The notes under the pieces: generated by a model
Told to the model about the DNA's origin: nothing
The model's input: only the letters and a program-made list of their open reading frames with translations
Databases searched by the model: none
In this document: piece by piece, positions 17,111-26,202 of the stretch
Numbering within the stretch: the stretch's first letter is position 1
Layout of the letters: every line of letters starts with the position of its first letter
Assembly (NCBI RefSeq): GCF_004342685.1
Contig: NZ_SMBZ01000037.1
Coordinates: forward strand, 1-38,424
Direction: 5' to 3'
Origin: Sphingobacterium alimentarium
GTDB lineage: Bacteria; Bacteroidota; Bacteroidia; Sphingobacteriales; Sphingobacteriaceae
Length of the DNA stretch: 38,424 bases
Translations under genes and position numbers: made by a program

Positions 17111-19663
17111 TTATTCCTCTGAATCTGTGTTTTCTTCTAAATCTCCAGCTGAATTTTCAACGCCATCTTCTACTATTTCTTCTTCTACCTCTTCTTCACG
17201 CGCTACTTTAGTAATAGAAGCGATTTCGTCGTTACCTTTGAGTGTAATCAATCGGACACCTTGTGTAGCACGTCCCATCACACGAAGATTGTCCACGCCT
17301 ATACGAATCACAATTCCCGATTTGTTGATGATCATTAAATCATCGTTGTCGGTTACACCTTTAATAGCAACTAATTCACCTGTTTTATCTGTCACATTGA
17401 TTGTCTTCACACCTTTACCTCCACGGTTTGTGATACGGTAGTCGTCAATATCGGTACGTTTACCATATCCTTTTTCGGAAACAACCAATACAGATACTTC
17501 AGGACTATCAACACTAATCATGCCAACTACTTCATCTTTGGCGTGTGCTAACGTAATACCGCGTACACCTGTTGCTGTACGGCCCATAGGACGAACATTA
17601 GATTCGTTGAAACGAATAGCTCTACCCGAGCGTAAGGCCATTACGATCTCGCTCGTGCCGCTCGTCAAACAAGCCTCGATTAATTGGTCACCTTCGTTGA
17701 TATTTATCGCGTTGATACCATTCGCACGTGGTCTAGAATAAGCTTCCAGAGACGTTTTCTTGATCGTACCTTGTTTAGTACACATAATGATGAAATTGTT
17801 TTCCAAGTATTCCTTGTCTTTCAAGTTCTTCACTAATATGTATGCTTTGATCTTCTCTTCTTTCGGAATATTAATAATATTCTGCAATGCACGGCCTCTC
17901 GATGTACGGCTTCCTTCAGGAATCTCGAATGCACGCAACCAGAAACAACGTCCTGACTCGGTAAACAACAACATATAGTTGTGTGCCGTAGCCGTGATAA
18001 TATGTTCGGTAAAGTCTTCTTCTCTGGTATTCGAACCAATAGAACCTTTACCTCCGCGACCTTGACGTTTGTATTCGGTCAATGGTGTACGTTTTACATA
18101 GCTATTGTGTGATATGGTGATTACGACTTCTTCATCGTCGATAAAATCTTCCATCGTCATGTCTTCTGCCGAGTGAACGATCAGCGAACGACGTTCGTCA
18201 CCGAATTTTTCTTTTACTTCAAGAAGTTCCTCTTTGATGATTTGATAACGTAGAGTTTCGTCCGCTAATACTTGTTTTAAGTATTCAATGGTTTTCATCA
18301 GTTCAGCATACTCTTCTTTGATCTTATCTCGTTCTAGTCCTGTCAGACGACGTAAAGTCATATCCAGGATGGCGCGTGCTTGAATATCGGATAAGCTGAA
18401 TTTCTCCATTAAGCCCAAGCGTGCATCTTCTGGCGTATCAGAACTACGGATCAATTTGATTACTTCATCTAAATGATCTAGCGCTATCAGATATCCTTCT
18501 AAGATATGAGCACGTTTTTCGGCTTCTGCTAATTCAAATTTTGTACGTCTTACTACGACATCATGTCTATGCTCGACAAACACCTGAATCATATCTTTCA
18601 AATTCATCATCATCGGCCTTCCTTTTACTAAGGCAATGTTGTTTACTGAAAATGAAGATTGTAGCGATGTATGTTTATACAAGTTATTTAAGACAACATT
18701 CGCATTTGCGTCACGTTTTACTTCGTAAATAATACGAACATCTTTAGCTGACTCATCGCGTATCTCAGAAATTCCTTCTAATTTTTTCTCATTGACTAAT
18801 TCGGCAGTACGTTTGATCATTTCTGCTTTATTAATCAAATAAGGGATTTCGGTTACGACAATGATTTCACGACCGGATTTGGTGGTTTCGATTTCCGCTT
18901 TGGCGCGCATCACAATACGTCCACGCCCAGTTTCGAATGCTTCACGAACACCATGGTGACCATAGATCACACCTCCCGTAGGGAAATCTGGCGCCTTGAT
19001 GTATTGCATCAGTTCGGAGATTTCTATATCTCTATTATCGATATAGGCGATCGTACCGTCGATAACTTCAGTCAAGTTGTGTGGTGCCATGTTGGTCGCC
19101 ATACCTACAGCGATACCAGAAGCACCATTCACCAATAAATTGGGAATACGTGTCGGCAATACGGTAGGCTCTTGCTCCGAATCATCAAAGTTGAGTTGGA
19201 AATCTACCGTGTCTTTTTTCAAATCGGCCAACATTTCCTCAGCGATCTTGCGAAGACGCGCTTCGGTATAACGCATTGCCGCTGGTGGATCTCCATCGAG
19301 AGAACCGTAGTTACCCTGACCATCGACCATCGGATAGCGCATAGACCAGCTTTGAGCCATGCGGACCATCGTGTCATACACTGAGGAGTCACCATGTGGG
19401 TGATACTTACCCAAGACCTCCCCCACGATACGTGCGGATTTTTTATAAGGCTTTCCGGAAGATACACCCAAGCCATCCATACCATAGAGTACACGTCTAT
19501 GTACCGGCTTCAAACCATCACGCGCATCAGGTAATGCACGGGATACAATCACGGACATCGAGTAATCGATGTACGCCGATTTCATTTGGTCTTCAATATT
19601 AATTTTTACGACCCTGTCGTTTGCAGGAACTAAATTATTGTCATTTTCTGTTTCTTCAGCCAT
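17111..19663 (-). CDS. gyrA: DNA gyrase subunit A
   Basis: GyrA is the cutting and rejoining subunit of gyrase, which adds negative supercoils to DNA. The 850-residue protein begins the breakage-reunion domain at about residue 20 ([20 protein letters not shown]). The catalytic tyrosine is Tyr132 in [10 protein letters not shown]. The quinolone-determining segment reads [15 protein letters not shown]: the positions equivalent to E. coli Ser83 and Asp87 are Ser93 and Asp97, the susceptible forms. The GyrA box appears as QGRGGKG near residue 534, and six-bladed C-terminal repeats follow (for example [18 protein letters not shown]). The tail is acidic (VEEEIVED...). The GyrA box argues against ParC. 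It is the first gene of an operon with two TPR genes. Confidence 0.97.
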   Translation of the reverse strand: MAEETENDNNLVPANDRVVKINIEDQMKSAYIDYSMSVIVSRALPDARDGLKPVHRRVLYGMDGLGVSSGKPYKKSARIVGEVLGKYHPHGDSSVYDTMVRMAQSWSMRYPMVDGQGNYGSLDGDPPAAMRYTEARLRKIAEEMLADLKKDTVDFQLNFDDSEQEPTVLPTRIPNLLVNGASGIAVGMATNMAPHNLTEVIDGTIAYIDNRDIEISELMQYIKAPDFPTGGVIYGHHGVREAFETGRGRIVMRAKAEIETTKSGREIIVVTEIPYLINKAEMIKRTAELVNEKKLEGISEIRDESAKDVRIIYEVKRDANANVVLNNLYKHTSLQSSFSVNNIALVKGRPMMMNLKDMIQVFVEHRHDVVVRRTKFELAEAEKRAHILEGYLIALDHLDEVIKLIRSSDTPEDARLGLMEKFSLSDIQARAILDMTLRRLTGLERDKIKEEYAELMKTIEYLKQVLADETLRYQIIKEELLEVKEKFGDERRSLIVHSAEDMTMEDFIDDEEVVITISHNSYVKRTPLTEYKRQGRGGKGSIGSNTREEDFTEHIITATAHNYMLLFTESGRCFWLRAFEIPEGSRTSRGRALQNIINIPKEEKIKAYILVKNLKDKEYLENNFIIMCTKQGTIKKTSLEAYSRPRANGINAININEGDQLIEACLTSGTSEIVMALRSGRAIRFNESNVRPMGRTATGVRGITLAHAKDEVVGMISVDSPEVSVLVVSEKGYGKRTDIDDYRITNRGGKGVKTINVTDKTGELVAIKGVTDNDDLMIINKSGIVIRIGVDNLRVMGRATQGVRLITLKGNDEIASITKVAREEEVEEEIVEDGVENSAGDLEENTDSEE

Positions 19664-20000
19664 ATTTTAAATAGGAATCAGTAAAACTAATTTTTTGATA
19701 CGAATTACTATAATACGATACCTTGCGAAGTTACAATTTTTTATCGAAAAAAAGGTCTTAAAACCGAATAAAACTTAGCATTCCGCAGGGGTAGAAATCG
19801 GGCTACAAGCCGCTTTAAAAGTGTGTAAATTAGCTTGTTAATGTTGGATAAGAGTTTGAATAAAATAGGGGTATCTATAATTTAATTATACAAAATCGGC
19901 ATAAATGATGAATATTTTTCAAAGAATAATATACAATTTTGAGAATTAAATAAAAAACCTCGTATATTTGCACTAAAAATTAAAACAAACAACAACAGTA
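19664..20000. other. Divergent intergenic region between gyrA and serC
   Basis: This AT-rich stretch of 337 bases holds no convincing coding frame. It carries the serC promoter (see 19939-19970). On the minus strand, a weaker TAACTTCG box at 19726-19733 could be the gyrA promoter, leaving a 62-base leader. The middle, 19770-19900, shows nothing I recognise. Confidence 0.6.
19939..19970 (+). promoter_or_regulatory. serC-serA promoter
   Basis: The -7 box TATATTTG at 19963-19970 fits TAnnTTTG exactly, and a TTG at 19939-19941 stands about 21 bases upstream as a -33 element. Transcription would start near 19976, giving a leader of about 25 A-rich bases before the serC ATG. Confidence 0.65.
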
Positions 20001-21068
20001 ATGAAACATAATTTTGGAGCAGGACCATGTATTTTACCTCAAGAGGTATTTCAAGAGGCCTCAAAAGCCGTTCTCGATTTTAATAATACCGGTCTATCAA
20101 TATTAGAAATCTCCCACCGCTCAAAAGAGTTTGAAGAGGTTGTGAAAGAGACAGAAAGCTTAGTTCGCGAATTGTTACATGTTCCAGAAAATTATTCGGT
20201 GCTGTTTTTGCAGGGTGGTGCGAGCCAGCAGTTTGCAATGGTGCCTATGAACCTATTGCCAGACGGTGGTAAAGCCGCTTATTTGGATACGGGCGTATGG
20301 GCTACGAAAGCTGCTAAAGAAGCTAAAAACTTCGGCGAAGTAGTGACAGTAGCTTCTTCAAAAGACAGCAACTACACTTATATCCCTAAAGATTTTGAAA
20401 TTCCTTTGGATGCTGCATATTTCCACTTCACATCCAATAATACAATCTACGGTACAGAGGTATTTGCTACACCAAGCACTACAGTGCCTAAAGTGGTAGA
20501 CATGTCATCGGACATCTTAAGTAGAGAAATCAACATCCAAGAATATGATTTGATCTATGCCGGTGCACAAAAAAATATGGGACCTGCTGGTGTTACTTTG
20601 GTCATCATAAAGAATGACCTATTGGGTAAAACCGGAAAAACTATTCCTTCCATCTTCAATTACCAAGAACATATCAAAGCAGGATCGATGTACAACACCC
20701 CTCCTGTCTATTCGATTTATGTTTCTATGTTGAACTTACGTTGGTTGAAAGCCAAAGGTGGTGTAAAAGCTATCGAGCAGGAAAATATCATCAAAGCTCG
20801 TACATTATACGACGAAATAGAAAGAAATCCTTTCTTCAAAGGAACAGCAGCTGTAGAAGACCGCTCCCGCATGAATGTGACATTCGTCATGGACACACCG
20901 GAGTTAGAAGCGGAATTTTTGGCCTTAGCTAAAGAGCGCAACTTAATCGGTATCAAAGGTCACCGTTCGGTTGGTGGATTTAGAGCTTCCATATACAATG
21001 CATTGACGATTACATCCATCAATGCTTTAGTAGATGCGATGAAAGAATTTGAGGAAAGTCACAAATAA
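20001..21068 (+). CDS. serC: Phosphoserine aminotransferase
   Basis: SerC converts 3-phosphohydroxypyruvate and glutamate into phosphoserine and 2-oxoglutarate, the second step of serine synthesis; it can also act in pyridoxal phosphate synthesis. The 355-residue product matches the usual length. It opens with [11 protein letters not shown] and has [17 protein letters not shown], which holds the cofactor phosphate. Lys191 in [12 protein letters not shown] is the pyridoxal phosphate lysine. It closes with [17 protein letters not shown]. The gene is the first of a pair with serA, which begins 13 bases after its stop. Confidence 0.97.
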   Translation: MKHNFGAGPCILPQEVFQEASKAVLDFNNTGLSILEISHRSKEFEEVVKETESLVRELLHVPENYSVLFLQGGASQQFAMVPMNLLPDGGKAAYLDTGVWATKAAKEAKNFGEVVTVASSKDSNYTYIPKDFEIPLDAAYFHFTSNNTIYGTEVFATPSTTVPKVVDMSSDILSREINIQEYDLIYAGAQKNMGPAGVTLVIIKNDLLGKTGKTIPSIFNYQEHIKAGSMYNTPPVYSIYVSMLNLRWLKAKGGVKAIEQENIIKARTLYDEIERNPFFKGTAAVEDRSRMNVTFVMDTPELEAEFLALAKERNLIGIKGHRSVGGFRASIYNALTITSINALVDAMKEFEESHK

Positions 21069-21081
21069 TAAAAACAGCAAA

Positions 21082-22029
21082 ATGAAAATATTAGCCAATG
21101 ATGGTATCGATCCCATCGGTAAAAAAATATTAGAAGACGCAGGATTCACAGTAGATACAGAACATATTGCACAGGCTGAATTGATAGACCGTCTGAATGA
21201 ATATGATGCCATTACCGTTCGCAGTGCTACGAAAGTACGCAAAGAGCTTATTGACGCATGTCCAAACATTAAAGCTATTGGCCGCGGTGGTGTAGGTATG
21301 GACAATATTGACGTGGAGTACGCGCGTTCGAAAGGTGTTGCCGTAGTAAATACGCCCGCTGCATCTTCGCATTCGGTAGCTGAATTGGTATTCGCTCATC
21401 TTTTGACGGGTGTGCGTTTCTTGCACGATTCAAACCGCAAAATGCCTGTTGATGGCAATGTAAACTTCGGCGGATTAAAAAAACTATATGCTGCTGGTGT
21501 AGAGCTTAAAGGCAAAACACTCGGTGTAGTTGGTTTTGGACGTATTGGTAGAGAAACAGCTAAAATCGGTTTGGGTATGGGTATGGATGTTGTCTACTTC
21601 GACTTATACGAAGGACCTACCGCGCTGACTTTAGAGTTTTCTGCTGGCGTATCAGCTGTAGTTCCTATTAAGCAGGTGGAGCTTAATGAGTTGTTATCGA
21701 CATCGGATTTCATTTCCCTTCATGTACCTTTCTTGGACAAACCAGTGATTGGTAAAGAAGAGTTTGAACTGTTGAAAGATGGTGTTGGATTGGTGAATGC
21801 CTCTCGTGGTGGTGTAATCGATGAATTAGAGCTTATTAATGCTTTGAACTCTGGTAAAGTAGCTTTTGCTGGATTGGACGTATTTGAAGACGAACCTAAT
21901 CCTCGTATTGATTTGTTAAAGCATCCAAAAGTGTCGTTGACACCTCATATTGGAGCTGCTACAAATGAAGCTCAAGAGCGTATAGGCGCTGAATTAGCGC
22001 AATTGCTTATTGCTAATCTGAAGAAGTAA
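21082..22029 (+). CDS. serA: D-3-phosphoglycerate dehydrogenase, short form
   Basis: SerA oxidises 3-phosphoglycerate to 3-phosphohydroxypyruvate with NAD, the step before SerC. The start was placed at the ATG at 21082 (MKILANDGIDPIGKK). An earlier TTG would overlap serC and add an unlikely leader peptide. The 315-residue product has the D-2-hydroxyacid dehydrogenase fold. It has the Rossmann motif GVVGFGRIGRETA, the arginine in NASRGGVIDE, the glutamate in FEDEPNPR and the histidine in LTPHIGAATNEA. The C-terminal ACT domain of long SerA proteins is absent, so serine feedback through that domain is not expected. Pairing with serC supports the assignment over a generic hydroxyacid dehydrogenase. 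Confidence 0.93.
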   Translation: MKILANDGIDPIGKKILEDAGFTVDTEHIAQAELIDRLNEYDAITVRSATKVRKELIDACPNIKAIGRGGVGMDNIDVEYARSKGVAVVNTPAASSHSVAELVFAHLLTGVRFLHDSNRKMPVDGNVNFGGLKKLYAAGVELKGKTLGVVGFGRIGRETAKIGLGMGMDVVYFDLYEGPTALTLEFSAGVSAVVPIKQVELNELLSTSDFISLHVPFLDKPVIGKEEFELLKDGVGLVNASRGGVIDELELINALNSGKVAFAGLDVFEDEPNPRIDLLKHPKVSLTPHIGAATNEAQERIGAELAQLLIANLKK

Positions 22030-22049
22030 TTCTTCCGCATATAAATTTA

Positions 22050-22089
22050 TGCGGCACAAGAGCTTATATGCATTTTGTGCCGCATTTTT
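22050..22089 (+). terminator. Terminator of serC-serA
   Basis: tgcggcacaa at 22050-22059 pairs perfectly with 22075-22084, followed by five T at 22085-22089. A smaller competing stem (ccgcata with tatgcgg, about 22035-22054) overlaps the left arm, so two alternative folds are possible. Confidence 0.85.
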
Positions 22090-22143
22090 GTATATGTATA
22101 TTTAAACTTTTAACGTAGACTAAAATTACTTACTAATTATAAT

Positions 22144-23460
22144 ATGAAAATTTTAAAATTTGGTGGCACATCCGTTGGAAGTGCAGCGCGCATCAAAGGA
22201 TTATTAGATATAGTAAATCCTCAGGAGCGCCAAATTGTCGTGTTGTCCGCCGTTTCAGGCACAACCAACACATTAGTTGAAATTTCCCAAGCTTTTTCCG
22301 ATAGAGATAAGGATAAGGCTTTAGATATAATCAAGGCACATAAGAGTAAGTATGAGGATCTGATCCAAGAACTCTTCACCACGCCTGAGGGACTACAAAA
22401 AGGTAAAGAATTAATTGATTATCATTTCAATTTGATTGCTGAATTCGGCAATCATGATTTATTCACGCCGACAGAAGAGAAAGTAATTCTTGCGCAAGGC
22501 GAATTGCTATCTACGACGTTATGGCATTTGCACCTGAGCGAGATTAATGTACCATCAGTACTGCTACCGGCATTGGATTTCATGAAAATTGATGAGGATA
22601 ATGAACCCGTAGTAGATTATATTACGGAGAAACTTACCCCCTATTTGGATCAATATCCGGATAATGCGCTATTCATTACACAAGGTTATATCTGCCGAAA
22701 TTCTTTTGGAGAGATTGACAACCTACGTCGCGGTGGATCGGACTATACTGCTTCATTGATCGGTGCTGCTTTGAAAGCCGAAGAAGTACAGATCTGGACA
22801 GATATAGATGGTATGCACAATAATGACCCACGCATAGTCTCAGGTACAAAACCTATAGCTCACCTTTGCTTTGATGAGGCTGCCGAGCTTGCTTATTTTG
22901 GTGCGAAGATCTTGCATCCGCAGTCTGTATTTCCGGCACAGAAATACAATGTGCCCGTTCGGTTGTTGAATACAATGGACCCTACGGCTCAAGGTACTTT
23001 GATTTCTAAAAATGGCGGGGAAAAAGGCACTATTCGGGCTATTGCGGCCAAAGACGGCATCACAGCTATCCATATTCACTCGACAAGAATGTTGTTGGCA
23101 TATGGATTTCTACGTAAGGTGTTCGAAATTTTTGAGCGTTATAAAACACCAATTGATATGATTACCACTTCCGAAGTTGCCGTATCCATGTCTATTGACG
23201 ATACGACAAACCTATTGGAAATCATTAAAGAGGTAGAATTATTTGGTAAAGTAGGTGTTGATGAAGGGCAGACCATTATTTGTGTGGTGGGTGATTTTAA
23301 CGCCAACACCCATGGGTACGCAGCGCGCGTGCTCGATGCTGTGAAGCACTTACCGATTCGCATGATTTCTTACGGTGGATCGGACTACAATGTCTCCATC
23401 CTTTTGGACACGAAATATAAAACGGAAGCATTACGCTCATTACACAATAGATTATTTTAA
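22144..23460 (+). CDS. lysC: Aspartate kinase, monofunctional
   Basis: It phosphorylates aspartate, the entry step to lysine, diaminopimelate, threonine and methionine. The 438-residue product starts with the kinase motif KFGGTSVGS (5-13) and has LRRGGSDYTASLIGAAL, the substrate-binding segment. Two C-terminal ACT domains follow (about 290-438), suited to feedback by end products. There is no fused homoserine dehydrogenase domain. The partner gene lysA begins 12 bases downstream, which suggests a lysine and cell-wall role for this isoform. That, and the symbol lysC, are inferred from context. No lysine riboswitch-like structure is seen in the 55 bases between the terminator and the ATG. Confidence 0.93.
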   Translation: MKILKFGGTSVGSAARIKGLLDIVNPQERQIVVLSAVSGTTNTLVEISQAFSDRDKDKALDIIKAHKSKYEDLIQELFTTPEGLQKGKELIDYHFNLIAEFGNHDLFTPTEEKVILAQGELLSTTLWHLHLSEINVPSVLLPALDFMKIDEDNEPVVDYITEKLTPYLDQYPDNALFITQGYICRNSFGEIDNLRRGGSDYTASLIGAALKAEEVQIWTDIDGMHNNDPRIVSGTKPIAHLCFDEAAELAYFGAKILHPQSVFPAQKYNVPVRLLNTMDPTAQGTLISKNGGEKGTIRAIAAKDGITAIHIHSTRMLLAYGFLRKVFEIFERYKTPIDMITTSEVAVSMSIDDTTNLLEIIKEVELFGKVGVDEGQTIICVVGDFNANTHGYAARVLDAVKHLPIRMISYGGSDYNVSILLDTKYKTEALRSLHNRLF

Positions 23461-23472
23461 CAGTAAAATAGC

Positions 23473-24636
23473 ATGTTTCAAAATAAAGAAATCAAAGAAA
23501 CCTTATTGCAGCAAGAAACACCGCTGTATTACTATGATTTGCCATTGCTTGAGCGCACTTTGGATGCAGCTAAGCAGGCTGCCGACAAGCGTAATTTTCA
23601 TATCCATTATGCGCTGAAAGCGAATTTTAACGACAGAATATTAAATATCATCCAATCCAAGGGTTATGGTGCCGACTGTGTTAGCGGCGGAGAGGTTGAA
23701 AAATCCATTGCTGTGGGTTTTCCGGCTGGGCAAATTACTTTTGCGGGGGTAGGTAAGTCGGACAAAGAGATTATTTTGGCCTTGAAGCATCGTATTTTTG
23801 CCTTCAACGTAGAGTCTATCCAAGAATTGGAGGTCATCAACGAATTGGCAGGGCAAATTGGCGAAAAGGCGAATGTCTCTTTACGTATCAATCCCAATGT
23901 AGACGCGCATACGCATCATTATATCACGACAGGTTTGGATGAAAACAAATTCGGGGTGCCAAATTCTGAATTGGAAAAAGCGGCTGCTATCATCAAAAAT
24001 TGTCCTAATATCAATTTAATTGGCCTGCACTTTCACATCGGTTCACAGATTACAGATTTGAATGTATTCAAAAGTCTTTGTGTCAAAGTAAACGAGTGGA
24101 AAAACTTCTTCGAAGAACGTGGCACTTATATCAAAGTCATTAATGTTGGCGGTGGGCTCGGTGTGGATTACAAAAATCCCGATGAGAACCCTATTCCTGA
24201 TTTTGAAGCCTATTTTGATATTTTTGACAAATTCTTGGAGCGTACTGGACAGCATGAGGTACATTTTGAGTTGGGGCGGGCATTGGTGGCGCAGTGTGGC
24301 TCACTCGTGAGTAAAGTATTGTACACCAAGAGTGGTCTGAAGAAAAATTTCCTGATCTTGGATGCGGGAATGACGGAACTGATGCGTCCGGCATTGTATC
24401 AAGCTTACCACAAAATTGAAAAAATAGGCGAAGTATCACCTACAGATAAGGTGTTAAACTACGATGTTGTAGGACCTATCTGCGAAAGCTCCGATTGTTT
24501 TGGCAAAGAAGTGGAACTACCCGTGAGCAAACGCGGTGACCTGATTGCTATCCGTACGGCTGGCGCTTATGGAGAAGTGATGGCATCCAACTACAACCTG
24601 AGAAACGAAATACGTAATTATTTCAAAGAAAACTAA
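23473..24636 (+). CDS. lysA: Diaminopimelate decarboxylase
   Basis: LysA removes CO2 from meso-diaminopimelate to make lysine. The 387-residue protein has the fold III pyridoxal phosphate barrel. Lys49 in HYALKANFN binds the cofactor. HFHIGSQ and VGGGLGVDY hold the phosphate, and the arginine in FELGRALV contacts substrate. CESSDCFGKE carries the catalytic cysteine contributed by the partner subunit, and AGAYGEVMASNYN ends the active site. Carboxynorspermidine decarboxylase is a related family, but the CESSD motif and the lysC neighbour support LysA. It is the last gene of the unit and is followed by a strong terminator. Confidence 0.95.
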   Translation: MFQNKEIKETLLQQETPLYYYDLPLLERTLDAAKQAADKRNFHIHYALKANFNDRILNIIQSKGYGADCVSGGEVEKSIAVGFPAGQITFAGVGKSDKEIILALKHRIFAFNVESIQELEVINELAGQIGEKANVSLRINPNVDAHTHHYITTGLDENKFGVPNSELEKAAAIIKNCPNINLIGLHFHIGSQITDLNVFKSLCVKVNEWKNFFEERGTYIKVINVGGGLGVDYKNPDENPIPDFEAYFDIFDKFLERTGQHEVHFELGRALVAQCGSLVSKVLYTKSGLKKNFLILDAGMTELMRPALYQAYHKIEKIGEVSPTDKVLNYDVVGPICESSDCFGKEVELPVSKRGDLIAIRTAGAYGEVMASNYNLRNEIRNYFKEN

Positions 24637-24659
24637 TCTTCAAAATATAAAAAGGATTA

Positions 24660-24696
24660 AAGCTCAATTTCCAGAATGGAATTGAGCTTTTTTTTT
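24660..24696 (+). terminator. Terminator of lysC-lysA
   Basis: aagctcaatt at 24660-24669 pairs with aattgagctt at 24680-24689, with further C/G pairs towards the loop around a one-base bulge. A run of nine T ends at 24696. A second 9-bp stem (24705-24713 with 24725-24733) follows. Confidence 0.88.
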
Positions 24697-24793
24697 ACCT
24701 TATAGAAACCAATGTCATGCGACTATTGGTTTCCTTAAAAGAATGAACAGCGCCTCATTAAGCTACATATACTTAGACTAGGCGCAAAGAAAA

Positions 24794-25665
24794 CGTCACC
24801 AAAATGAAAACCAATATATTCTGTGAATAATAGTGGATGGCGAATACTATTACAATGTACAGACCACGAATGATACGGATATGGTCATAACCACTGTATT
24901 GGGTGGTTTTAGCTGGAATTACATCGTATATGGAGTATGGATTGTTATGAAAACTCCAGTCTAATCGACAATGCAATTGTGGCCAAAGTGCAACAACTTT
25001 TGGAAGAAAAAACGGATCTCCCCGAGGAACCCGAAGAAGTAATACCATATGTAGAAACTTCTCTGCCCCCTCTCCAATCGATAGAGCCTGCTGTCGTCCA
25101 TGCTGCTGTAGATAATAAAGTCAGGCCGTATGTCGCTTGTAAACTGCCAAAGGTGAGCGGTAGTAGTAGTGAGCAGCTTTATGAATTTCAAAACCGCAAT
25201 AAAATCAAAGAGCAGATCCGTGCTATAATAGAAAGTGAAGCACCAATAAGTAAAAATTTATTATTTAAAAAATTGCTACAAGCTTGGAATACTAGTCGTG
25301 CAGGAGCTAAACTGGACATGCATTTGCAAGAGATATTGCAAGAGATGAATCTACTGCAAACGCAGCATCAGCAATTATTTCATTGGCACAATAACATTGA
25401 ATTAGACTATTACAGAAGTAATGACATCGAGAAACGAAATATAGAAGATATTCCCCCTGAAGAAATCCTTGTCGCACTTGAAGAAGCCGTACGGCATAAT
25501 CTAAGTATTGAAGAAGGAGAATTATTGAGATATCTGGCTCGTGTTTTTTGCTTTGCCAAAGTAGGTCGGCAGATAAAAAATGTGCTCAGCGCTGTCATCG
25601 CATTGGCCAAATATAAGCAAATCATTAAAAGAGAAAATGGAAGAATAAAACTATTTAATACCTAG
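24794..25665 (+). pseudogene. C-terminal remnant of a giant helicase/nuclease (DUF3320 type)
   Basis: From 24937 an open frame of 242 codons reads like the C-terminal DUF3320 domain of very large superfamily I helicases (often over 1500 aa). Features are RAIIESEAPISKNLLFKKLL, RAGAKLDMHLQEIL, FHWHNNIELDYYR, EDIPPEEILVALEEAV and LLRYLARVFCFAKVGRQIKN. Upstream, other frames continue the same protein. The residues VDGEYYYNVQTTNDTDM...GFSW match the family's endonuclease-like segment (DGxxYH...RDRDR...GW), and LHRIWSMD follows in the family order. A base is missing near 24916-24918 (W then LHRIWS). A TGA at 24824-24826 interrupts YIL-IIVDGE. Helicase motor motifs are absent. The 242-codon frame might still be translated, but it is most simply a relic of transferred DNA. 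Confidence 0.82.
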
Positions 25666-25753
25666 TAGCCAGATGAGCTGTGCATTTTCATGTTTTAAGA
25701 AAACTTTATCCTACTAAAGCTTGTTCTATAGGTATACCAATAAAGAATATGTT

Positions 25754-25930
25754 ATGCAAGAACAACAAGAGAAACATGATTGGGAAGATAAAGTTCCTGA
25801 AGTCGTACAAGACGAAAAAGATGATAAACCTGCTGGCAGAAATATTATACTTGTCATACTAATTGCTATAATTATTCTGGCTATAGTATATTATTTCTTT
25901 TTTAGAGATTCAGCAAATATGTTCAGCTAA
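25754..25930 (+). CDS. Small single-pass membrane protein, unknown function
   Basis: The ATG at 25754 gives 58 residues: a charged N-terminal half (MQEQQEKHDWEDKVPEVVQD) and one membrane helix at about 41-54 (NIILVILIAIIILAIVYYFF). A short tail follows. The frame is open to 25721, but the added residues (FYRYTNKEY) do not look like a natural start. The sharp split into charged and hydrophobic halves supports a real gene. No family is recognised. It is between the helicase remnant and a convergent terminator, with no partner on the same strand. Confidence 0.6.
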   Translation: MQEQQEKHDWEDKVPEVVQDEKDDKPAGRNIILVILIAIIILAIVYYFFFRDSANMFS

Positions 25931-25932
25931 AA

Positions 25933-25962
25933 AAGGTGATTTTATTACAATAAAATCACCTT
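25933..25962. terminator. Convergent terminator, partly inside the icd-operon small gene
   Basis: aaggtgatttta at 25933-25944 pairs perfectly with 25951-25962 around a six-base loop. On the minus strand a run of T follows (A-run at 25928-25934 on plus), so it mainly ends the icd operon. Its right arm encodes the last residues (KVIL) of the 85-residue protein. Confidence 0.8.
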
Positions 25963-26202
25963 CCATGCTGAGATAATATCCTCATTCGCAATATACTCTT
26001 TTGCTTTTTCCTGAAGATGGATATCTCGTGTAGTATCATCGCCAATAAAAGCATTCGTTAGTTCCTGAATTTGAGGTTCACTTCTAAAATAATCCACCTC
26101 CGTTTCATTGGGGAGGTGGTCTATTTCAGTTAATCGAATTTTTTCTTCCTCGCTTAGTACATTGGAATTAAGTACAAAAGCGGGTAAATCTTCGTATCGC
26201 AT
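25945..26202 (-). CDS. Small hypothetical protein co-transcribed with icd
   Basis: The 85-residue soluble, acidic product ([20 protein letters not shown]... to ...IISAWKVILL) has no signal peptide or membrane segment and no motif I recognise. Its ATG overlaps the icd stop by one base (TAATG arrangement), the usual sign of coupled translation, so I take it as a real gene. It is the last gene before the terminator. A role linked to isocitrate dehydrogenase is possible from position only. Confidence 0.65.
   Translation of the reverse strand: MRYEDLPAFVLNSNVLSEEEKIRLTEIDHLPNETEVDYFRSEPQIQELTNAFIGDDTTRDIHLQEKAKEYIANEDIISAWKVILL

Noticed and set aside
21049..21081. TTG start for serA overlapping serC
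   Set aside because: The added residues ([11 protein letters not shown]) do not fit the family; the ATG at 21082 begins exactly at the conserved MKILANDGI.
22030..22143. Lysine riboswitch before lysC
   Set aside because: The space is taken by the serA terminator and only about 55 bases remain before lysC, too short for the lysine aptamer.
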